Source: Folioceros fuciformis
Taxonomy: Eukaryota > Anthocerotophyta > Anthocerotopsida > Anthocerotales
Assembly: GCA_049999805.1 (NCBI GenBank)
Contig: JBNGIO010005636.1
Span: 35,200-65,374, forward strand
Direction: 5' to 3'
DNA length: 30,175 bases
Shown here piece by piece: positions 28,901 to 30,175 of this stretch. Positions within the stretch are counted from its first letter, which is position 1; every line of letters begins with the position of its first letter. Under the pieces are notes generated by a model. It saw only the letters and a program-made list of their open reading frames with translations, searched no databases and was not told where the DNA came from. A program made the translations under genes and the position numbers.

Positions 28901-28909
28901 CCTGCTGGT
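28901..28909. repeat. Right copy of probable target-site duplication
   Basis: CCTGCTGGT, differing by one transition from the left copy at 25606-25614. Confidence 0.6.
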
Positions 28910-29440
28910 GGCACAAGCACACTGGATAATGAAATGGCCAAGATAATTCATCCAAGACGAGAACGAAGGATCACTGAGCGAAAGACGAGCTCTTACGACA
29001 TCGCGGTGACGTACATCGGGTGGTGGCACGTTCCACAGTCGCATTTGAAAATAATATAAATTAACTTAAAATAGAAACAGACGATATAAGACAGACGGTA
29101 AGGTTGTATGGTTCTCCGCTTCTACATTGCTCGGAGCCCCAAGGTTGTACAAATTGAACTACATTCCAAACATCAAGGCACCTCGGGGACAGACGCTGGG
29201 GCGTGGCGACGGGAAGGGGATTTGCTTCACCCACCTTCACGGCGTCCGGCGATGAATTATCAGCCTCATCGCTGCAGCTTCCTCTCCACTACGGCAAGGC
29301 CACCTCCAGTTTTGTGTACTCGCCTTGCTGTACATTCTTTCGAAGGCCGTAGTGGTGGAAACTCCAAAATAAGCCTGCTAACAACATCAGTGTCTAGTAG
29401 TACCTGCAAGATGCCAAGTCCCATTTGTATCCAGGTGAAT
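28910..29440. other. Flank with residual homology to the Bfr1-like C terminus
   Basis: Just 3' of the partial paralogue's stop (minus strand, about 29440-29340) another frame reads LGILQV, then VVSRLILEFPPLRP. This mirrors LGILEV, then ISSTVLEFPPLCP, of the intact gene, so the homologous DNA continues past the present stop. The rest (28910-29330) shows no feature. Confidence 0.65.
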
Positions 29441-30175
29441 TCATACATTGTCGCCATTCTCGTCGTCACCCTCGGCAGCATTCCTTTCAGCCTCACTTCC
29501 AAGAACAACTTTCTCAGACTGAGCCTTGACTGCATCCAACACCCTCGCCTTCGAAAGGCTGGAGCATCTCCCTGCTCTACTGGTTTTGTCTCCGCCCTGC
29601 GTTGCCTCCGCTTTGAGAGCCAGAAACTTTGCCTTCGCTTCCTTCACGTCCTCTACACTCTTGAAAACTTCCCCAACAGTGGAAGGAGGCGCCAAGCTGA
29701 GTTTGGCAAACAAGGACAATGTGTATTTCGACAGAGTGATTCTCTCCTTGTCCTTATTCCTAAGAGGGGCGGGAGCTCGTATCTTCTTCTTCTTTCCTTT
29801 GCCTCCAGCAGAGCCTGCGAACCATCCATCTAGGTCGCCATCACCCTTCTTGCACAGCACCATCCCTTCAGGTGCAAAACCCTCAGGTTGGAAACGTGTC
29901 CACGTTGAGGAACTCTCTCCTGACAGGGATGCAATATAGTTCTGAAGGGATGAGGAAAGTTGATCACACAGCACAAGCTCGTTTGTGGAAGGCTGCACAA
30001 TATTTTCCGATTCCTCCTCCTCCCTGACGACTGGAACTAAATGTACAGGGGCCACCTTGGGGACAACCTCTGAGACAGCCACTTCGGAGACAAGCTCCGC
30101 GACAACTACCTGGGGGATACACTCTGCGACAGCTACCTCGGGGACACACTGTGCAACAGCTACCTCGGGGACACA
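29441..30175 (-). CDS. Partial second copy of the Bfr1-like gene, C-terminal half, C terminus shortened
   Basis: The frame is open from the right window edge to a stop at 29443-29441 (244 codons seen). It matches the intact neighbour in order: NELVLCDQLSSSLQNY for DELILCDQLSSYLCKY, KKGDGDLDGWFAGSAGGKGK, IRAPAPLRNKDKERITLS, LFAKLSLAPPSTVGEVFKSV, and KARVLDAVKAQ. Upstream of the Bfr1 helix the copy has no charged coiled coil. It carries a 9-residue repeat instead. The stop comes right after DDENGDNV, where the intact gene reads on for about 165 residues. Homology resumes past the stop in another frame, so a frameshift or lost intron shortened it. Its N terminus lies beyond the window. It could be a working short paralogue or a pseudogene. 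Confidence 0.7.
   Translation of the reverse strand, partial: CVPEVAVAQCVPEVAVAECIPQVVVAELVSEVAVSEVVPKVAPVHLVPVVREEEESENIVQPSTNELVLCDQLSSSLQNYIASLSGESSSTWTRFQPEGFAPEGMVLCKKGDGDLDGWFAGSAGGKGKKKKIRAPAPLRNKDKERITLSKYTLSLFAKLSLAPPSTVGEVFKSVEDVKEAKAKFLALKAEATQGGDKTSRAGRCSSLSKARVLDAVKAQSEKVVLGSEAERNAAEGDDENGDNV
30047..30175 (-). repeat. 27-base tandem repeat encoding a 9-residue unit
   Basis: The minus-strand frame reads successive units VPEVAVAQC, VPEVAVAEC, IPQVVVAEL, VSEVAVSEV and VPKVAPVHL. In DNA these are diverged 27-base repeats containing CCCGAGGTAGCTGT. The array continues to the window edge, so the copy number is unknown. Confidence 0.88.

Overview
The window is nuclear DNA from a land plant that still makes flagellated sperm. 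The genes are plant-type: spliced, GC-rich coding sequence, and a plant C-type-lectin receptor kinase. One of them is a full-length CFAP298, a cilium dynein-arm assembly factor that flowering plants lack. Introns are short and uniform, with most between 83 and 115 bases. Together this points to a bryophyte or lycophyte. The intron size recalls hornworts, but that is a weak inference from memory.

Layout, left to right. At 1-334 (minus) is the 5' end of a gene with a transcription-factor-like N terminus, followed by a GAA/CTT-rich leader. The stretch 350-6046 has no gene I can support. It holds an interleaved inverted-repeat cluster (3435-3605) and an AT-rich island (about 3606-4880). A patatin-like phospholipase (6047-8133, plus) runs tail to tail into the kinetochore gene SKA1 (8153-9655, minus), with 19 bases between the two stop codons. 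APC8/CDC23 of the anaphase-promoting complex follows (10368-12625, minus). CFAP298 (13502-15034, minus) and ICln (15253-16355, plus) diverge from a 218-base shared promoter. The tRNA-splicing endonuclease subunit TSEN54 (16594-18226, minus) carries a coding 120-base tandem repeat. A C-type-lectin receptor-like pseudokinase (18668-21245, plus) converges on an intronless Bfr1-like coiled-coil gene (21703-23646, minus).

The right third is a gene-poor AT-rich tract with a nearly complete but dead Mutator-like element (25615-28900). The element has long terminal inverted repeats and a probable 9-base target duplication. Its transposase frame has no frameshift, yet nine stop codons interrupt it, and each is one C-to-T step from a sense codon. 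At the right edge (29441-30175, minus) is a second, diverged copy of the C-terminal half of the Bfr1-like gene. It has a 9-residue repeat and a shortened C terminus.

Most genes are single-copy housekeeping functions: kinetochore attachment, APC/C, snRNP/methylosome assembly, tRNA splicing and cilium assembly. I see no operon-like logic. The notable architecture is the tight convergent and divergent pairing. Exon boundaries were set by hand from GT/GC-AG sites, reading-frame phase and family conservation. All multi-exon models sum to multiples of three.
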